DNA of 64,000 bases from assembly GCA_000751295.2 (NCBI GenBank), contig CCMO02000001.1:4988615-5052614 (forward strand), in the 5' to 3' direction. Shown piece after piece: positions 8,520-17,438 of the stretch (the first letter of the stretch is position 1; every line of letters begins with the position of its first letter). The translations under genes and the position numbers were made by a program. A model generated the notes under the pieces. It did not search any database. It was not told the origin of the DNA and worked only from the letters and a program-made list of their open reading frames with translations. Origin of the DNA: a bacterium YEK0313 (GTDB lineage Bacteria; Pseudomonadota; Alphaproteobacteria; Rhizobiales; Phreatobacteraceae).

Positions 8520-9047
8520 TCACCGTTTCATGCCGAAAGCGGCGGCCAGCCGGTCGATCTGGCCGGCCACCATGTTGCGCTGGCTGTCGGCGGCCGGCTC
8601 CATGCCGGCATAGAGCAGCCGATCCATGTGCATGACGCGCTCCTGCAGGCGCATGGCCTTGCCGATCAGATCGCGCAGCGCCTCCGGCAGGTCGGCAAGG
8701 GTCGCCTCCGAGGTGGTCGTGCCGACCGAGGCGAGGCGCACCTTCGACTTTTCCTGGGCCGCCTGTTCCTGGGTCAGTTCGCCTTCGTTGACCGCGCGCT
8801 GCAGCAGCAGCCAGGAGGCGAGCTGCATCAGGCGCGTGGTGAGCCGCATGCTTTCGGTGGCGTAGGCGAGCGCCGCGCCGCGGCTCAAGGCCTTGCTCTC
8901 CTGGCGGCCCGAGCCGTCGAGATAGCTCGCCGTCTCCTCGACGAGACCCATGCCGTCGCGGAACAGGTCCTTGAAAGCGGGCGAATTCGCCAGTCGCGCG
9001 GCAAAGGCTACTGTCGGTTCGGTTCCGGATACGAACTGGTTCGACAT
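8520..9047 (-). CDS. rcdA: DUF1465 / RcdA-like regulator of CtrA degradation
   Basis: Small cytoplasmic helical protein (175 aa) of the DUF1465 family, which includes Caulobacter RcdA, an adaptor for ClpXP-mediated proteolysis of the cell-cycle regulator CtrA. The conserved core is visible: FAARLANSPAFKDLFRDGM, then MRLTTRLMQLASWLLLQRAV and KAMRLQERVMHMDRLLY. Start at 9047 has GGGAG about ten bases upstream. A CtrA-type box and a candidate small RNA lie upstream on the same strand, which would be consistent with feedback on the CtrA circuit. Function in this organism is inferred from the family only. Confidence 0.88.
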   Translation of the reverse strand: MSNQFVSGTEPTVAFAARLANSPAFKDLFRDGMGLVEETASYLDGSGRQESKALSRGAALAYATESMRLTTRLMQLASWLLLQRAVNEGELTQEQAAQEKSKVRLASVGTTTSEATLADLPEALRDLIGKAMRLQERVMHMDRLLYAGMEPAADSQRNMVAGQIDRLAAAFGMKR

Positions 9048-9220
9048 GACGCATCAACTCCCAAAGGCTCGTCCTTTGCCGTCGCTCGCCCGTTCCGCCC
9101 CAGTTCGGTACGGTGCTTGGGTAAGCGCGGCGCTTGCGGAAGAGATGAGCAAGCGCGATGCCAGGGGCCTTGTCCCGCCTTGGGACGACTCTCATCAGAC
9201 CGTGCAACAGGATCGGCTGC

Positions 9221-9245
9221 AAAAAAAGGCCGCCCGAAGGCGGCC
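9221..9245 (-). terminator. Intrinsic terminator (minus strand)
   Basis: On the minus strand GGCCGCC, a TTCG tetraloop and GGCGGCC (9245-9228) are followed directly by seven T residues (9227-9221). This is the clearest rho-independent terminator in the window. It ends either the candidate sRNA or the DUF1192 transcript, and lies 174 bp before rcdA, so rcdA needs its own promoter or readthrough. Confidence 0.85.
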
Positions 9246-9314
9246 TCAAAGTAATTAACAGGGAGGCGTCAAACAGAGTGGACAGGAGCCACTCGCGTCC
9301 AGCGAACTGAACGT
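9221..9314 (-). ncRNA. Candidate ~94-nt small RNA driven by a CtrA-type promoter
   Basis: On the minus strand a CtrA-type box (9337-9351) overlaps a predicted -35 position. A TTATCA (-10-like) follows at 9326-9321, then about 94 nt without an ORF ending in a strong intrinsic terminator (9245-9221). Inside are a hairpin GAGTGG/CCACTC with the loop CTCCTGT (9294-9276) and an unpaired GCCTCCC further on; both could pair with Shine-Dalgarno sequences, as in many trans-acting rhizobial sRNAs. The 5' end is inferred, not shown. The position next to rcdA makes the rhizobial cell-cycle sRNA EcpR1 the first family to compare; I cannot assign it from memory. Confidence 0.5.
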
Positions 9315-9334
9315 TTCCAGTGATAAACTGGAAA
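9314..9334. repeat. Hairpin TTTCCAG-N7-CTGGAAA next to the CtrA box
   Basis: A perfect 7-bp inverted repeat (9314-9320 with 9328-9334) lies immediately beside the CtrA-type box and covers the predicted -10 of the leftward promoter. It could be a second operator or the 5' end of the small RNA. Confidence 0.5.
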
Positions 9335-9336
9335 GG

Positions 9337-9351
9337 TTAACTTACCGTTAA
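9337..9351. promoter_or_regulatory. CtrA-type binding site TTAA-N7-TTAA
   Basis: TTAA at 9337-9340 and TTAA at 9348-9351 are separated by exactly seven bases, matching the CtrA consensus of Alphaproteobacteria. I saw no other full match in the window. It lies in the intergenic region between DUF1192 and rcdA. Leftward it is correctly placed to activate the candidate small RNA; rightward it lies inside the end of the DUF1192 transcription unit, so the leftward reading is preferred. Confidence 0.6.
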
Positions 9352-9409
9352 CCTGCACCGTTGCAGTCGGCGATTCGCCCAGACCATGGGTTTGCGGGCG
9401 GCTGCGGGG

Positions 9410-9598
9410 TCAGAATTTGAAGACATTTTCGGCCGCGCTGCGGCTCGACGTCTTTGCCGCAACGGCAGCCTCCAGGCGCTTGATTTCCGCCTTCAGAACA
9501 TCGATGCGTTCGGCCAGTTCATGCAGGGACAGGCTGCCGAGGTCCGAGCCGATCTCATGAACCGGCGGTTTGGGCCGCGGCCGCAGGTCTTCGTCCAT
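9410..9598 (-). CDS. DUF1192 family small protein
   Basis: Small protein of 62 aa matching the DUF1192 family of Alphaproteobacteria: an N-terminal acidic/Pro-rich stretch (MDEDLRPRPKPP), then a short coiled coil LSLHELAERIDVLKAEIKRLEAAVAAK and the C-terminal SRSAAENVFKF signature. Function is unknown. In this window it lies beside rcdA. The start at 9598 has AGGAGG about five bases upstream on the minus strand, an unusually strong site for the region. Confidence 0.85.
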   Translation of the reverse strand: MDEDLRPRPKPPVHEIGSDLGSLSLHELAERIDVLKAEIKRLEAAVAAKTSSRSAAENVFKF

Positions 9599-9701
9599 CG
9601 CAAGCCTCCTTCTCCCGGCTTCGGGCGGCCCCGTAGCCCGGGCCTGAAATCCGGGCTAGAGGCTATCACGATCCCTTCCCTCATCGAAATGGACAAGGTT
9701 C

Positions 9702-10712
9702 ATGACTGGCTCGACCGCTGCGCTTCCCGCGACCATGACCGCCATCGCGATTCCGGTTCCCGGCGGCCCGGACGCCCTGGTGCCGGAGACCCGGCCGGTG
9801 CCGGTGCCCGGCCCGGGCGAGATCCTCGTCAAGGTGGCCGCCGCGGGCGTCAACCGGCCCGACGTCCTGCAGCGCGCCGGCGGCTATCCCCCGCCCAAGG
9901 GCGCCTCCGACATTCCCGGCCTCGAAATCGCGGGCGAGGTCGCCGCGCTCGGCGCCGGTGCCAGCCGCTTCAAGCTCGGCGACAAGGTCTGCGGCCTGAT
10001 CGCCGGCGGCGGCTATGCCGAATATTGCGTGGTCCACGAAACCAACGCCCTGCCGGTGCCCGACGGTCTTGGCCTCACCGAAGCCGCTGGCATCCCCGAG
10101 ACCTTCTTCACCGTCTGGTCGAACGTCTTCGACCGCGGCGGGCTGAAGCCCGGCGAAACCATCCTGATCCATGGCGGCACGTCGGGCATCGGCGTCACCG
10201 CCATCCAGCTCGCCAAGGCCTTCGGCGCGACCGTCATCACCACCGCCGGCTCGGACGACAAATGCGCCGCCGCCAAGGCGCTCGGCGCCGACCACGCGAT
10301 CAACTACCGCAACCAGGACTTCGTGCAGGCGGTCGCCGAGATCACCGCCAAAAAGGGCGTCAACCTGATCCTCGACATGGTCGGCGGCGACTATGTCCAG
10401 CGCAACCTCTCCGCCATCGCGGCCGACGGCCGGATCGTGCAGATCGCCTTCCTGCACGGTTCCGAGGTCAAGGTGGACCTGCGCTGGCTGATGCTGAAGC
10501 GCGTCACCTTCACCGGCTCCACCCTGCGCGTGCGCGACACCGCCTTCAAGGCGGCGCTCGCCGATGCGCTCGAGGCCAAGGTCTGGCCGCTCATCGCCTC
10601 CGGCAAGGTCAAGGTGGTCATGGATTCCACCTATCCGCTCATCGAGGCCTCCAAGGCCCATGCCCGCATGGAGACCAATGCCCATATCGGCAAGATCGTC
10701 CTGACGGTCTGA
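9702..10712 (+). CDS. NAD(P)H-quinone oxidoreductase (zinc-independent MDR, PIG3-like)
   Basis: Cytoplasmic medium-chain dehydrogenase/reductase of 336 aa in the quinone oxidoreductase subgroup resembling TP53I3/PIG3, which reduces quinones or enones with NADPH. Visible are the GroES-like half with AAAGVNRPDVLQRAGGYPPP and IPGLEIAGEV, and the Rossmann half with ILIHGGTSGIGVTAIQLAK. The structural zinc cysteines of alcohol dehydrogenases are absent, as expected. The frame's ATG at 9702 gives a ten-residue leader; the ATG at 9735 (MTAIAIP) is an alternative. It is divergent from DUF1192 across about 100 bp. Confidence 0.88.
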   Translation: MTGSTAALPATMTAIAIPVPGGPDALVPETRPVPVPGPGEILVKVAAAGVNRPDVLQRAGGYPPPKGASDIPGLEIAGEVAALGAGASRFKLGDKVCGLIAGGGYAEYCVVHETNALPVPDGLGLTEAAGIPETFFTVWSNVFDRGGLKPGETILIHGGTSGIGVTAIQLAKAFGATVITTAGSDDKCAAAKALGADHAINYRNQDFVQAVAEITAKKGVNLILDMVGGDYVQRNLSAIAADGRIVQIAFLHGSEVKVDLRWLMLKRVTFTGSTLRVRDTAFKAALADALEAKVWPLIASGKVKVVMDSTYPLIEASKAHARMETNAHIGKIVLTV

Positions 10713-10787
10713 TCTGGCGGCAGAGCCCCTGCCGCGACCGGACCTTTCCGGCTAGAACTGCGGCCGAACGGCATGGGAGAGGTGAGC

Positions 10788-11579
10788 ATGGGCATTCTCG
10801 ACGGCAAGGTGGCAGTCATCACGGGCGCCGGGCGCGGCATCGGCCGCGCCATCGCCGAACGGTTCGTCGCCGAGGACGCCCGCGTGGTGATCGCCGACGT
10901 CAGGGCCGATATCGGCGAGGCCACCGCCGCCGATCTCGGCGGGCCGGACCGCGCCGCCTTCATCGCCTGCGACGTCGGCGACAAGGCATCCGTCGACGCC
11001 ATGGTGACCGCGGCCTGCAAGGCCTTCGGCGGCGATATCGACATTCTCGTCAACAATGCCGGCATTTCCCACAATGACGACTTCCTCGATCTGTCCGAGG
11101 CGGATTTCGACCGGGTGATCAGGGTCAACCTGAAGGGCTCCTTCCTGGTCGGCCAGGCGGTCGCCCGGCGCATGGTCGAGCAGGTCAAGGCCGGCAAGCC
11201 GCCGGGCGCCATCGTCAATATGAGCTCGGTCAACGCCGTGCTCGGCATTCTCAACCAGACGCCCTATTGCGTGTCGAAGGGCGGCGTGCGCCAGCTCACC
11301 AATGTGATGGCCCTGTCGCTCGCCGAGCACGGTATCCGCGTCAACGCCATCGGCCCCGGCTCGATCGCGACCGACATGCTCAGGAGCGTCAACAGCGACG
11401 CGGCGGCCCGTCACCGCCTGCTGTCGCGCACTCCGCTCGGCCGCATCGGCGAGCCCGACGAGATCGCAAAAGTGGCGCTGTTCCTCGCCTCCGACGGAGC
11501 GAGCTACGTCACCGGGCAGACCATCTATGCCGACGGCGGCCGGATCGGCCTCAACTACACCGTTCCGGTGAAGGATTGA
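10788..11579 (+). CDS. SDR-family oxidoreductase (FabG-like)
   Basis: Short-chain dehydrogenase of 263 aa. The cofactor motif GAGRGIG lies near residues 13-19, NNAG in DILVNNAG follows, and the catalytic set is Ser in NMSSVNA plus YCVSK (Tyr/Lys). The start at 10788 is chosen because GGGAGAGG lies five bases before it; an ATG at 10773 is also in frame but would place that site inside the gene. The stop overlaps the next gene's TTG start. Sequence resembles 3-oxoacyl-ACP reductase or sugar/polyol dehydrogenases; the substrate is undetermined. Confidence 0.87.
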   Translation: MGILDGKVAVITGAGRGIGRAIAERFVAEDARVVIADVRADIGEATAADLGGPDRAAFIACDVGDKASVDAMVTAACKAFGGDIDILVNNAGISHNDDFLDLSEADFDRVIRVNLKGSFLVGQAVARRMVEQVKAGKPPGAIVNMSSVNAVLGILNQTPYCVSKGGVRQLTNVMALSLAEHGIRVNAIGPGSIATDMLRSVNSDAAARHRLLSRTPLGRIGEPDEIAKVALFLASDGASYVTGQTIYADGGRIGLNYTVPVKD

Positions 11580-12580
11580 GCGGCGAGCTGCCGGCCGCGC
11601 TGAGGGCGGGTCTCGAAGGGCTGGCCGGACGCCATCCCGGCCGCGCGCTGGGCGAGGCCAGCGCGCGGCTGACCGCCAACTACCGGGCCGGCCGCGGCAC
11701 CCGGCTCGACCGGCCGGTCGACGTCGCCGCCTATGCCATTGCCCGCATGCCGGCGACCTATGCCGCGTTTCGCGCCGTGCTCGCCGAGGTCGCGGCGCGC
11801 AGCGCCGTCGCGCCGAAGGCGCTTCTCGACATGGGCTGCGGCCCCGGCACGGCCAGCTGGGCCGCGCTCGAGGTCTTTCCCGATATCGGCAGCGCCACGC
11901 TGGTCGACATCCATGCCGGCATGATCGGCATCGGCCGGCAGCTTGCCGCCGCCGGCACGCCGGCTCTCGCCCGCGCGGCCTGGATCGAGGCGCCGATGGC
12001 CCGCCATCTCGACGGGATCGCGCCCGCCGACCTGGTCCTGTCGGGCTATGCCCTGAACGAAATCCCGACCGGCGAGGTCGCCGCCGTCGCCCGCGCGCTC
12101 TACGCCGCGACGACCGGCCTCGTCGTCATCGTCGAGCCGGGAACGCCCCAGGGTTTCGCCGTGATCGCCGCTGCGCGGGCCGCGCTCGCCGCCGGCGGCG
12201 CGCGGATCGTGGCACCCTGTCCGCACGATGCCGCCTGCCCGCTCGAAGCGCCCGACTGGTGTCATTTCTCCGCGCGCCTGCCGCGGCTCAGGGCGCACAA
12301 GGCGGCCAAGGGCGCGGACGTCCCGTTCGAGGACGAGCGCTATTCCTATGTCGCCGCCGCCCGACCCGGCCCGGCGCTGCAGCCGGCCGCCGCGCGTATC
12401 CTGCGGCCGCCGCGCACGACCAAGGCCGCCACCACGTTCCGGCTCTGCGCGGCCACGGGGCTTGTCGAGGAGACGGTGCCCGAGCGCGACCGCGACCGGG
12501 CGAGGAGCGTGCGCAAGCTCGGCTGGGGCGACGCTTTCCCGGCCGGTCCGCACGGCACCTCTGCGCCCAGGCCGGATTGA
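11576..12580 (+). CDS. Rsm22-like small ribosomal subunit methyltransferase family protein
   Basis: Predicted SAM-dependent methyltransferase of the Rsm22 family (334 aa), related to the mitochondrial ribosome assembly factor. It opens with LPAALRAGLEGLAGRHPGRA and YRAGRGT. The SAM loop is LLDMGCGPGTASWAA, DLVLSGYALNEIP follows, and then the cysteine cluster CPHDAACPLEAPDWCHF, a probable metal site. The frame is open far upstream into the SDR gene, but homology begins right after it. The TTG at 11576 overlapping the SDR stop (TTGA) is therefore the likely start, indicating translational coupling. Confidence 0.82.
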   Translation: MSGELPAALRAGLEGLAGRHPGRALGEASARLTANYRAGRGTRLDRPVDVAAYAIARMPATYAAFRAVLAEVAARSAVAPKALLDMGCGPGTASWAALEVFPDIGSATLVDIHAGMIGIGRQLAAAGTPALARAAWIEAPMARHLDGIAPADLVLSGYALNEIPTGEVAAVARALYAATTGLVVIVEPGTPQGFAVIAAARAALAAGGARIVAPCPHDAACPLEAPDWCHFSARLPRLRAHKAAKGADVPFEDERYSYVAAARPGPALQPAAARILRPPRTTKAATTFRLCAATGLVEETVPERDRDRARSVRKLGWGDAFPAGPHGTSAPRPD

Positions 12581-12628
12581 CCGTTAGCCGGGGTCTCGTG
12601 ATGGTCGCCGCCATCAGGAGATCGGTCG

Positions 12629-13522
12629 ATGTTCGTCTTGCCCTGGCTCTGGGCCCTCTTCACGGTGGTCGCAGCAGCCGCCCAGACCGCGCGCAACGCC
12701 ATGCAGCGCAGCCTCACCGGCACGCTCGGCACCATCGGCGCCACCCATGTGCGCTTTCTCTACGGCCTGCCCTTCGCGCTGATCTTCCTCGGCCTCGTCA
12801 AGCTGGCCCTGCCGGGCGCGGGTTTCACCATGCGCCCTGTGTTCTTCGCGTGGACGCTGGTCGGCGCGGTCGCCCAGATCGCCGCCACCGCGCTCATGCT
12901 CGCGGCGATGCAGGAACGCTCCTTCGTGGTGACGACCGCCTACACCAAGCTCGAACCGGTGCTGGTCGCGCTGTTCGGCGTCGTCATTCTCGGCGACCAT
13001 CTGAGCCTCTGGGCCTGGCTCGCCATCTGCATCGCGACGGCCGGCATCCTCGCCATGTCCTGGCGGCCCGGCACCGCCATGTCGGTCCGGCCCGCCCTGC
13101 TCGGCATCGCCTCGGCCGCGCTGTTCGGCGTTTCCGCGGTCGGCTTCCGCGGCGCCATCCGCTCGCTCGAGGCCGACAGCTTCGTCCTCGGCGCGACCAC
13201 GACCCTCGTCGCCGGGCTCGCCGTCCAGACCGTGCTGCTCTCCGGCTATCTCGCCCTGTTCAACCGGCCGGGCCTCGTCGCCATTCTCAAGAGCTGGCGG
13301 CAGTCGGTCTTTGCCGGCTTTCTCGGCTCCTTCGCCTCGCAGTTCTGGTTCCTGGCCTTCGCCCTGGAAACGGTCGCCAAGGTCCGCACCCTGGCGCTGA
13401 TCGAGGTGATCTTCGCCGGCATCGTCTCGGGTGCCATCATCAAGCAGGCGACGAGCCCGCGCGACGGTTTCGGCATCGCGCTGATCGTCGCCGGAGTGGC
13501 CCTGCTGCTGACGATGGGCTGA
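12629..13522 (+). CDS. EamA/DMT-superfamily transporter
   Basis: Inner-membrane protein of 297 aa with about ten hydrophobic helices in two EamA repeats, the architecture of drug/metabolite exporters. The start at 12629 is preceded by AGGAG (CATCAGGAGATCGGTCG). The EamA signature of the first half ends in TKLEPVLVALFGVVILGD. The substrate is unknown. It converges with purK only six bases after its stop. Confidence 0.86.
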   Translation: MFVLPWLWALFTVVAAAAQTARNAMQRSLTGTLGTIGATHVRFLYGLPFALIFLGLVKLALPGAGFTMRPVFFAWTLVGAVAQIAATALMLAAMQERSFVVTTAYTKLEPVLVALFGVVILGDHLSLWAWLAICIATAGILAMSWRPGTAMSVRPALLGIASAALFGVSAVGFRGAIRSLEADSFVLGATTTLVAGLAVQTVLLSGYLALFNRPGLVAILKSWRQSVFAGFLGSFASQFWFLAFALETVAKVRTLALIEVIFAGIVSGAIIKQATSPRDGFGIALIVAGVALLLTMG

Positions 13523-13528
13523 GTCCGG

Positions 13529-14603
13529 TCACAGGCTGCGCGGGCTCAGCCGGGTGACATGGCCCATCTTGCGGCCGTCGCGCTGGTCGCGCTTGCCATA
13601 GAGATGCAGGACCGCGCCGGGCTCGGCGGCGATCGCCCGCCAGGCCTCGACATCCGCGCCGATGAGATTCTCCATCACGACGTCCGAGTGGCGCTCGGTC
13701 GCACCGAGCGGCAGGCCGGCCACGGCCCGCATATGGTTCTCGAACTGCGAGCAATGGCAGGCCGCTTCCGTCCAGTGTCCGGAATTGTGCACGCGCGGCG
13801 CCATTTCATTGACCACCAGCCCGCCATCGGCGGTGACGAACAGCTCCACCGCCAGCACGCCGACATAGTCGAGCTTCTCGGCGAGGACCTCGCCCATGCG
13901 CACGGCCTCCGCCGCCTGGGCCGGCTCGATCCGGGCCGGCACGGTGGAGGTCCTGAGAATGCCGCCCTGGTGGACGTTCTCGACCGGATCGTAGTGGCGG
14001 ATCTCGCCGTCGGCGCCGCGCACGACGATCACCGAGATCTCGCGCGTGAACGGCACGAAGGCTTCGAGGATCGCCGGCTGCCGGCCGATCGAGGAAAAGG
14101 CCGCGGCCGCATCGTCGCCGGCGCGGATCACCGCCTGGCCCTTGCCGTCATAGCCGAAGCGCCGGGTCTTCAGGACCGCCGGGCGGCCGAGCCGCGCCAG
14201 CGCTCTTTCGAGCCCGGCCTCGTCATCCACCGCCTCGAAGTCCGGAACGGCGAGACCGCAATCGCGCGCGAAGGTCTTCTCCACCACGCGGTCCTGCGAG
14301 ACGGTGAGCGCGCGCGGGCCGGGCCGCACGGTCAGGCGGCTCGCCAGGAACCGGGCCGCCTTGTCCGGTACGTTCTCGAATTCATAGGTGACGATGTCGA
14401 CGTCTTCGGCGAGACGGGCGAGCGCCACCTCGTCGGAATAGTCGGCCTCGGTGATGCGGCGCACCACGTCGAAAGCCGGGCTTTCGGGCTCCGGCGCCAG
14501 CACCTGGCAGCGCAGGCCGAGCCTCGCGCCGGCCAGTGCCAGCATGCGGCCAAGCTGGCCGCCACCGAGAATGCCGATGATCTGGTCGGGCCCGGCCGAC
14601 CGC

Positions 14604-14617
<14 letters not shown>
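13529..14617 (-). CDS. purK: N5-carboxyaminoimidazole ribonucleotide synthase PurK
   Basis: ATP-grasp enzyme (362 aa) that carboxylates AIR to N5-CAIR in purine synthesis, using ATP and bicarbonate. The start of the domain is IIGILGGGQLGRMLALAGARLG. ATP-grasp landmarks include VLKTRRFGYDGKGQAV, the lid EAFVPFTREISVIV and NEMAPRVHNSGHWT. The frame is open upstream, but the GTG at 14617 is the best start because the PurK domain begins about a dozen residues later. It overlaps purE by 14 bases. PurE then converts the product to CAIR. Confidence 0.95.
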
Positions 14618-15113
<496 letters not shown>

Positions 15114-15243
15114 GAAACTGCTCCCCAGCGGCCTCTAGGGCCTTGCGAAAGAAGCTCCGAAGCATAGTAAGGCCGGCGCCAGGGGACAAGGCCGCGGCCC
15201 GACCGGACCGTTCCGACCTTAGGCTAACCCCCAAAAAACCCTT

Positions 15244-15456
15244 TCAGGCAATGATGTCCGGCGTCAGCATGTCCTCGAGGTAGGAGATCCGGTCGCGCAA
15301 CGCCAGCTTGCGCTTCTTCAGCCGCTGCAACTGCAGGCGGTCGGCGACGACGAGCGCTGCCAGCGCCTCGATGGCGGCGTCGAGATCGCGATGCTCCTGC
15401 CTGAGCCGCTCCAGCTCCCGCGTGATCTCGCGCTCTTCCTCGTCGCTCAAAGGCAT
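15244..15456 (-). CDS. DUF465 (YdcH-like) small coiled-coil protein
   Basis: Small protein of 70 aa, mostly one coiled coil: EEEREITRELERLRQEHRDLDAAIEAL, then the DUF465 signature LQRLKKRKLALRDRISYLEDML. I chose the ATG at 15456 (MPLSDEEE), because the 34 extra residues of the longer frame are Gly/Arg/Pro-rich and unlike the family. Function is unknown. A second DUF465 gene lies just beyond on the opposite strand, so the pair is divergent. Confidence 0.82.
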   Translation of the reverse strand: MPLSDEEEREITRELERLRQEHRDLDAAIEALAALVVADRLQLQRLKKRKLALRDRISYLEDMLTPDIIA

Positions 15457-15668
15457 AACCGCACCGGTCCTGGGGAATCGGGACGCCCGCAGGGGCGCCG
15501 ACCGCGAACTATCGCGCCCGCCGCCGCCAAGGGCAAGGCGCGGCCCCGGCCGTAACATTCCGTGATTTTACTTTGCCGGGGAACGGGCCGAGCATTGATG
15601 TGTCCGACGCGTTGCGGACGTCCGTCCGCGATGGTGTCGGCCCGCCCCATTCTCAAAGGGAGATATGG

Positions 15669-15854
15669 ATGAGCTTGCAGTCGCACCTGTCGGAATTGGA
15701 ACGGCGCCACGAGGCGCTCGATCGGGAACTCGCCGAGAGCCTGGCCAGTCTGTCCTCGCCGGACGAGCGAATCGCCGATATCAAACGACGCAAGTTGCAG
15801 TTGAAGGATGAGATTGCCCGCCTGAAGGCCAATGGCGCGCGGAGTGTGCACTGA
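15669..15854 (+). CDS. DUF465 (YdcH-like) small protein, second copy
   Basis: Protein of 61 aa with the same layout as its divergent neighbour: LSELERRHEALDRELAESLA, then IADIKRRKLQLKDEIARLKA. The start at 15669 is supported by AAGGGAGA about eight bases upstream; the frame is open earlier but without family similarity. Function unknown. A strong terminator follows at 15908-15946. Confidence 0.83.
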   Translation: MSLQSHLSELERRHEALDRELAESLASLSSPDERIADIKRRKLQLKDEIARLKANGARSVH

Positions 15855-15907
15855 AGGAGACGCCACCGGATCACGGCCGCGCACGGCGCGGACGAGCCGA
15901 TGAACGG

Positions 15908-15946
15908 ACCGCCGGCAGCCCTTACGGGCGCCGGCGGTTTGGTTTT
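15908..15946 (+). terminator. Intrinsic terminator after DUF465
   Basis: ACCGCCGGC plus GCCC (15908-15921, with one bulged A) pairs with GGGC GCCGGCGGT (15926-15938), giving a 13-bp stem with a TTAC loop, followed by TTTGGTTTT. It faces rightward and lies 54 bp after the DUF465 stop, inside a convergent spacer with cytochrome b561. Confidence 0.8.
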
Positions 15947-15951
15947 GAGCG

Positions 15952-16530
15952 CTAGCCGCGTTCCGGCCACATGCGGCGGAAGACGCCGTCGCGCTTGACG
16001 ACGAGATGCATCAGCGCCGCGCCGACATGGCCGATCACCAGGAAGCTCATCAGCGCGGCCGCGCTGAAATGGACGAGATAGACCGGCTGCGAGCTCTCCA
16101 GCGTGCCGGAGATCGGCAAAGTCAGCGGGACGGTCCAGAGCAGGTTGACCGGCGGACAGCACATCGACGTGGCGATCCAGCCCGACAGCGGCACGATGAA
16201 GATCAGGAGGTAGAGCAGGTGGTGCAGCGTGGTCGATGCGACACGCTCGAACGGCGTCAGCGTCGCGGCCGGCGCCGGCGCGCCCTTCAGGAGGCGCAAC
16301 AGCACGCGGACCACGGCCAGCATGAAGACGATCAGCCCGCCGGACTTGTGCAGCTCATAGAGCCGGCCCTTCAACTCCGGATTGGCGCCAGGCGCCGGCT
16401 CCCAGGGGATGCTGGTCATGAACAGGCCGAGCGGCACCATGCAGATGATCAGCACCGCCATCACCCAGTGCACGGCCCGCTGGGGCGCCGAATAGACCTG
16501 CGCGCCGGCCACGGCCTCACGCTGCGACAT
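15952..16530 (-). CDS. Cytochrome b561 family protein
   Basis: Inner-membrane diheme cytochrome b of the bacterial CybB/b561 type (192 aa), which passes electrons between quinol and periplasmic acceptors, including superoxide. Four hydrophobic helices carry the expected histidines: QRAVHWVMA, YELHKSGG, TLHHLLYLL and a final LVIGHVGAALMHLV. Its start overlaps the stop of the RibD-like reductase by 14 bases, so the two are co-transcribed. Confidence 0.88.
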   Translation of the reverse strand: MSQREAVAGAQVYSAPQRAVHWVMAVLIICMVPLGLFMTSIPWEPAPGANPELKGRLYELHKSGGLIVFMLAVVRVLLRLLKGAPAPAATLTPFERVASTTLHHLLYLLIFIVPLSGWIATSMCCPPVNLLWTVPLTLPISGTLESSQPVYLVHFSAAALMSFLVIGHVGAALMHLVVKRDGVFRRMWPERG

Positions 16531-17344
16531 GCGCCTCGTCCTCCGCGGTTGCCGCGAGCCTCAGGTCGCAATCGAACAGCACGTCGCCGTCGGGAAGCTG
16601 GTGCACCCGCGTCATCGGCCGCAGCGCGTCGTCGACCACCGCGATCGGCGGCAGCTCGATGCCGGAAACGCCGGATCCGATGATGACCGGCGCCACCAGC
16701 ACGTGCAGGCGGTCGATCGCGCGATGCTGCAGGAACAGCGAAATGGTGCGGGCGCCGCCCTCCACCAGGATGCGCCGCAGCCCGGCCGCATGCAGTGCCT
16801 CGACGATTCCGTGCGGCGACAGGGCCGAGCAGTCGAGCCGGTCCACCAGGATCTGCTCGACGCCCGCAGGCATCGGACGCGGCTCCGCGCCGAGCACGAT
16901 ACGCCGAACGCCATCGTCGGCAAGGCAGCGCGCCGATGCCGGCAGGCGGCCTCCGGCATCGATGACCACCCGGGCCGGACTTCGGCCGGGCACCCGACGC
17001 ACCGTCAGCAGCGGATCATCGGCAACGACCGTGCCGACCCCCACCAGCACCGCGTCGACATGGGCGCGCAGGCGGTGCAGATGGTCCAGCGCCGCCGAGC
17101 GGTTGATATATTTGGAATGGCCCGAGAGGGTTGCGATCCGACCGTCCAGCGACTGGCCGAGCTGCGCCACGACAAAAGGCGAGCCGCCTGCACTGTCTCC
17201 AAAACCCCGGAATGGCCCTTCCATGTCGCCGATCGTCCTCCGTTCGGCCCCCACATCATCAATTCCTGCGGGTGCGGAAGGGTCCACCGCGCTAACATTA
17301 TTCGACAAGGGAGCCTCCCGCGGCGGGGCGACGGTGCCGATCAT
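16517..17344 (-). CDS. RibD C-terminal domain (reductase-type) protein
   Basis: Predicted NADPH-dependent reductase of the RibD C-terminal/dihydrofolate-reductase-like fold (275 aa). Motifs are FVVAQLGQSLDGRIAT near residues 57-72, VLVGVGTVVADDPLLTVR, and RRILVEGGARTI near 190-201. The deaminase half of bifunctional RibD is missing, so it may do only the pyrimidine reduction of riboflavin synthesis or act on another substrate. The N-terminal 50 residues lack homology, so a start at the in-frame ATG at 17224 is possible. It is divergent from ribA, which supports a role in flavin synthesis. Confidence 0.8.
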   Translation of the reverse strand: MIGTVAPPREAPLSNNVSAVDPSAPAGIDDVGAERRTIGDMEGPFRGFGDSAGGSPFVVAQLGQSLDGRIATLSGHSKYINRSAALDHLHRLRAHVDAVLVGVGTVVADDPLLTVRRVPGRSPARVVIDAGGRLPASARCLADDGVRRIVLGAEPRPMPAGVEQILVDRLDCSALSPHGIVEALHAAGLRRILVEGGARTISLFLQHRAIDRLHVLVAPVIIGSGVSGIELPPIAVVDDALRPMTRVHQLPDGDVLFDCDLRLAATAEDEAHVAA

Positions 17345-17438
17345 GCTTGATTGGCATGCCGAAACTCCTACATGAAGTCAAAGACATCCGGGTGCATCAT
17401 GCGCTCCGGCACGCCAAGCGGGGCCTGAAGGCAGTTCT

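Noticed and set aside
9300..9351. General stress sigma (EcfG-type) promoter near the candidate sRNA
   Set aside because: GGAAA occurs but not with the GGAAC-N16/17-CGTT arrangement, so the CtrA reading is preferred.
11267..11575. Possible 103-codon N-terminal extension of the Rsm22-like protein, suggesting fusion or frameshift
   Set aside because: The extra frame overlaps the end of the SDR gene and reads as Arg/Pro-rich nonsense. Rsm22 similarity starts right after the SDR stop, with a TTG start available.
17345..17438. FMN riboswitch before ribA
   Set aside because: The 94-bp spacer is too short and lacks the conserved RFN-element sequence.
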